This document shows, in pieces, positions 9,401 through 11,434 of a stretch of 11,434 bases of DNA (its first letter is position 1; the number at the start of each line of letters is the position of its first letter). Where the stretch lies: contig QZLH01002180.1 of the NCBI GenBank assembly GCA_003833135.1, positions 4,987-16,420 on the forward strand, given 5' to 3'. The position numbers and the translations under genes were made by a program. The DNA is from Oehlia diaphana. Lineage: Eukaryota; Glomeromycota; Glomeromycetes; Glomerales; Glomeraceae. The notes under the pieces were generated by a model, which was not told where the DNA came from, did no database searches, and worked only from the letters and a program-made list of their open reading frames with translations.

Positions 9401-10481
9401 AGTTTATTTGATACTTCATCAAATTTTGATTGAGAATCTAAAATAGAATTTTCAGAAACATTACTCCATTCTTTTTCTAAATAACTCCAAAAATATTCCA
9501 TTAATACCATTTCTTGAAATTTTTTACTAATTATATTTTCTGTACCACCAGACCAGTTGAATAAGTTATGCTGAATTATCAACATAATTCTCCAATCTAC
9601 ATAATAAGACGCTACTGGATATTTAAAATTTAATCCTTTACGTAATTGAGTGAGCATCGATAAGATCGAGCAATTATCATTTGGAAGAGGAACCCCGGGT
9701 GCTAGTGTTGATAAGATTCCTGGTGTAATATTCAATGCAGTCATAAGTAATTCCTTGGTTCTTCTTATAATTTCTTGAAACCAAGTCTCATCATCACGTA
9801 AACTATGTAATGTATCTCGTAAATGAATTAATAAGAAATCAATATTATAATTTCGTTTGTTCATAATGCCTTTATCTTCTTTATTGTCATGTAATTGATT
9901 GAATTGATTAAATCCAGACTTAAAATTATTATCAATTCCTTCTTGCATTACTTGAGTTGTTTTTTTATGAATTTCTGCAAATTTTGCTAAAGAGCTATAA
10001 GCTTTATCTCGAAGTTTTTTACTTAAGCGCATTGGTGTTACGCAAATCTTTTCCAATACAGCAATCCAGGCACGAATATGTAACTCTAGTCTGACCATAC
10101 TCTGTTTTCCATAATAATCAAAATGCGTCGGATCTGCTAATGCAACCAAAGAATTTCGAAGAACTTCATCTGAAAATTGGTTAAATGGATTTTCAAAAAG
10201 TAATTTAAGAGCGAATAGATATTTTAATTTTGATAAATTTTTAATAAGTTCTTCTGCCTTTTGATCAGGTGTAATAAATCCATCTTGTTCTAACTCAAGA
10301 AGGATACAATTATTGGATGGGTTTTCAAGCAGAGGTAGTCTGAACTCGGTAGAACTTTTACCAGATGATGAACTTCCATTCTATATATAGTAATATAAAG
10401 TAAGATTAATAATTATCTCAATTCATCAAAGTATCAAATATTCGTACAAAATTTATTCACCTGGTTTGAATTTCCTTCCAT
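6457..10481 (-). CDS. RING/U-box-like and TPR protein, six exons, 1206 residues
   Basis: Spliced model, exons in reading order: 10481-10461, 10380-7365, 7291-7216, 7137-6978, 6886-6722, 6639-6457. They total 3621 bases, in frame throughout, stop TAA at 6457-6459. The ATG has A at -3, G at +4 and an in-frame TAA two codons upstream. Residues 1-460 are helical with no domain I recognise. KGKGKG-type basic tract about 470-478. Residues about 500-560 look like a RING or U-box: C502, H506, C513, C517, H519, C534, C537, with 'CQH' and 'CPECR'. Acidic Ser/Asp patch 582-594, followed by a KKKK basic patch. Seven TPR units run about 628-860, with one or two weaker ones up to about 970. The last four exons encode a conserved-looking tail ending 'LLELKDIISSL'. 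Likely a ubiquitin ligase or a TPR adaptor; the substrate is unknown. From memory, this layout recurs in Rhizophagus TPR proteins. The RING lacks a clear Cys after H519, so E3 activity is uncertain. Confidence 0.88.
6640..6721 (-). other. Intron 5 of the TPR gene (82 bp, phase 0)
   Basis: Donor GACATG|GTATGC and acceptor CTTCTATAG. Splicing joins '...KKDSIDM' to 'QIEYVRIIPN' and keeps the frame open to the TAA at 6457-6459. The donor has C at +6 but is otherwise ordinary. Confidence 0.85.
6887..6977 (-). other. Intron 4 of the TPR gene (91 bp, phase 0)
   Basis: Consensus donor ATTCCA|GTAAGT, a branch-point-like AACTAAT, and acceptor CACATAAG. The following exon starts ATT TAT ATG and encodes 'YEDLLELEGLGWILYV'. 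An earlier AG (AATTAG) was passed over because it would open into in-frame stops. Confidence 0.85.
7138..7215 (-). other. Intron 3 of the TPR gene (78 bp, phase 2)
   Basis: Donor AATAG|GTAAAT and acceptor TTTTCAAG. The junction makes an AGG (Arg) codon, and the next exon is open for 53 codons. A competing acceptor, CAATTTAG, lies inside the intron, but it would place the next exon in a different frame. Confidence 0.82.
7292..7364 (-). other. Intron 2 of the TPR gene (73 bp, phase 1)
   Basis: Consensus donor AGAG|GTAAGT, a CTAAT branch-point candidate in 'AAACTAATTACTG', and acceptor TTTACTATAG. The joined codon is G|AA (Glu). Unspliced, the frame runs 12 codons into the intron and stops at TAA; spliced, it continues into 'QGIYFMSNLMKFN'. 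Confidence 0.88.
10381..10460 (-). other. Intron 1 of the TPR gene (80 bp, phase 0)
   Basis: Donor CAG|GTGAAT follows a seven-codon first exon (MEGNSNQ). The acceptor TATATAG precedes an exon that begins AAT GGA AGT and stays open for more than 3 kb. The TAG of the acceptor is in frame with exon 2, so without splicing the frame has no ATG near its 5' end. The donor is slightly non-consensus (GTGAAT rather than GTAAGT). Confidence 0.85.
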
Positions 10482-10915
10482 TTTTTATTTCTCGCTAAAA
10501 AACACTAAGTCCAAAAAATATGAAAAAATTAAGAACTCATTGTAATTATATAATTTATATTAGAGTTTTGTATGACTTCCATTCCATTGTAGTATTGCCA
10601 TTTTTTTTTATTTAAAGACTGTAATACACAACAAAATATTTATCAGAGTACATACACCATAATTTTTGTGTATGTAACATACGAGTAATGATCGACGATC
10701 ATGTGACATTTACATTTAGCCAATTTTTAGCCAAGTACTAGCATTACTAATTATTATTTTCTAATAAACATTGACGATCATTTAATATGTCCAGTTTATC
10801 TAAGCCTCATTTCGTTCAGATTGATTTGTTGATCTAAACTTCAAATATTCTTAAACCTCAAATAATTAATATTTGCGATCTCTTATTCTCTTATGTTTTA
10901 ATCAAACAGGTTTGA
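10482..10915 (-). promoter_or_regulatory. Upstream region of the TPR gene
   Basis: No gene is seen here. On the minus strand an ATATAAATTATATA stretch lies at about 10546-10562, some 65-80 bases before the ATG, and is a possible TATA region. Further up lie two clean inverted repeats: TACATACAC at 10649-10657 with its complement at 10668-10676, and the near-perfect palindrome ATGATCG-A-CGATCAT at 10688-10702. A GACGATCAT copy recurs at about 10773. Regulatory function is only a possibility. Confidence 0.3.
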
Positions 10916-11150
10916 TTAAAACCTTAGTCATGGCGAAAAAAAGTGGCAATCACGTGACTGCATTTTTTATTCATCACTTCGTCACTCCTCGTCCTATGTT
11001 TATATTTATCTGAGGACAGTTTTTTCGAGTAGAAAAAACTTATTCGTCACCAATTATTCGACACTTTTCATTTCACGTGTTAGTGCATAACGTCGTAATG
11101 CGGGCTAAAAAGTCACGTGACTGCCACTTTTTCGGGTACTAAGGTTTGAT
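10916..11150. mobile_element. MITE-like element with long terminal inverted repeats, about 235 bp
   Basis: The left arm (about 10916-10960) and the reverse complement of the right arm (about 11108-11150) share ACCTTAGT, a GAAAAA tract, GTGGCA and TCACGTGACT in the same order with few mismatches: inverted repeats of about 40-45 bases. The interior holds a perfect hairpin, AGTTTTTTC (11018-11026) with GAAAAAACT (11032-11040). No coding capacity is seen. TTTGAT occurs at 10911-10916 and 11145-11150 and may be a target duplication, but it does not abut the left arm cleanly, so the superfamily is undecided. CACGTG appears in both arms and again at about 11076. Confidence 0.7.
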
Positions 11151-11434
11151 GGTAACGTCATTCCGCACAGTTAATAAATGACAAATGAAATTTATACACT
11201 TAATTGCCGATCCGCCTAAAATCGGCACTGCGTTACTAATAAAATTCGGGGATAATAACGATAATAAAAAAAAGCATTTTTTGCATCTCGCGCGCGAAAT
11301 AAGTTTCACCCATTTTTACAAACAGAAATATCATAAATACAATATTTTCTTTCATTTTATGACAAGTCATATTTGCCAAAAAATTTTATAATTATATTTC
11401 TGTAACTGGTTTTCTTCAGCTTTCACTTGTTTTT
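11151..11434. other. Right edge of the window, no supportable gene
   Basis: An open stretch on the plus strand (11185-11391) lacks any recognisable motif and continues from the edge of a MITE, so it is not called. A short hairpin GCCGAT/ATCGGC lies at about 11204-11225, and a CpG-dense CTCGCGCGCG at about 11287. The pyrimidine-rich TTTTCTTCAG near 11420 could be a splice acceptor of a gene lying outside the window. Confidence 0.4.

Noticed and set aside
10147..10149. TTG as the start of the large protein
   Set aside because: The frame continues upstream without a stop to 10380 and splices to an ATG with good context at 10479-10481. A TTG start is not needed in a eukaryotic gene.
11185..11391. 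Plus-strand frame of 68 codons near the right edge
   Set aside because: No motif or homology recognised; it begins just outside the MITE right arm. Not enough support.

Overview
The window looks like nuclear DNA of an arbuscular mycorrhizal fungus, most likely Rhizophagus or a close relative (Glomeromycotina). The evidence is the very AT-rich sequence, the short 73-91 bp GT-AG introns, the loose gene spacing with small transposon remnants, and two proteins of the kind expanded in those genomes. One is an F-box protein opening with an F-box that ends in 'LLWKYPF'. The other is a RING/U-box plus TPR protein with a characteristic C-terminal tail. The genus is inferred from remembered family style, not from a search.

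Layout. 1-1123 is intergenic, with low-complexity and short tandem repeats. 1124-2653 (minus) is a single-exon F-box/LRR-like gene of 509 residues. 2654-4152 is intergenic with small palindromes. About 4153-4543 is a diverged pogo-like inverted-repeat element. 4892-5150 is a decayed partial copy of the large gene's N-terminal region. 5151-6109 holds short direct repeats. 6118-6351 is a non-autonomous hAT-like element with a perfect 8 bp target-site duplication. 6457-10481 (minus) is the large gene, which I resolve into six exons coding for 1206 residues. 10482-10915 is its upstream region. About 10916-11150 is a second MITE-like element with long inverted repeats. The remainder has no supportable gene.

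Both intact genes lie on the minus strand and both point to the ubiquitin system: the F-box protein as a presumed SCF substrate receptor, and the large protein as a possible RING/U-box E3 ligase or TPR adaptor. Nothing in the sequence links them functionally; both belong to families that are numerous in these fungi. The main results are the exon model of the large gene, whose single open frame misses both ends of the protein, the relic copy of the same gene about 1.3 kb beyond its 3' end, and the non-autonomous DNA transposon remnants around it.
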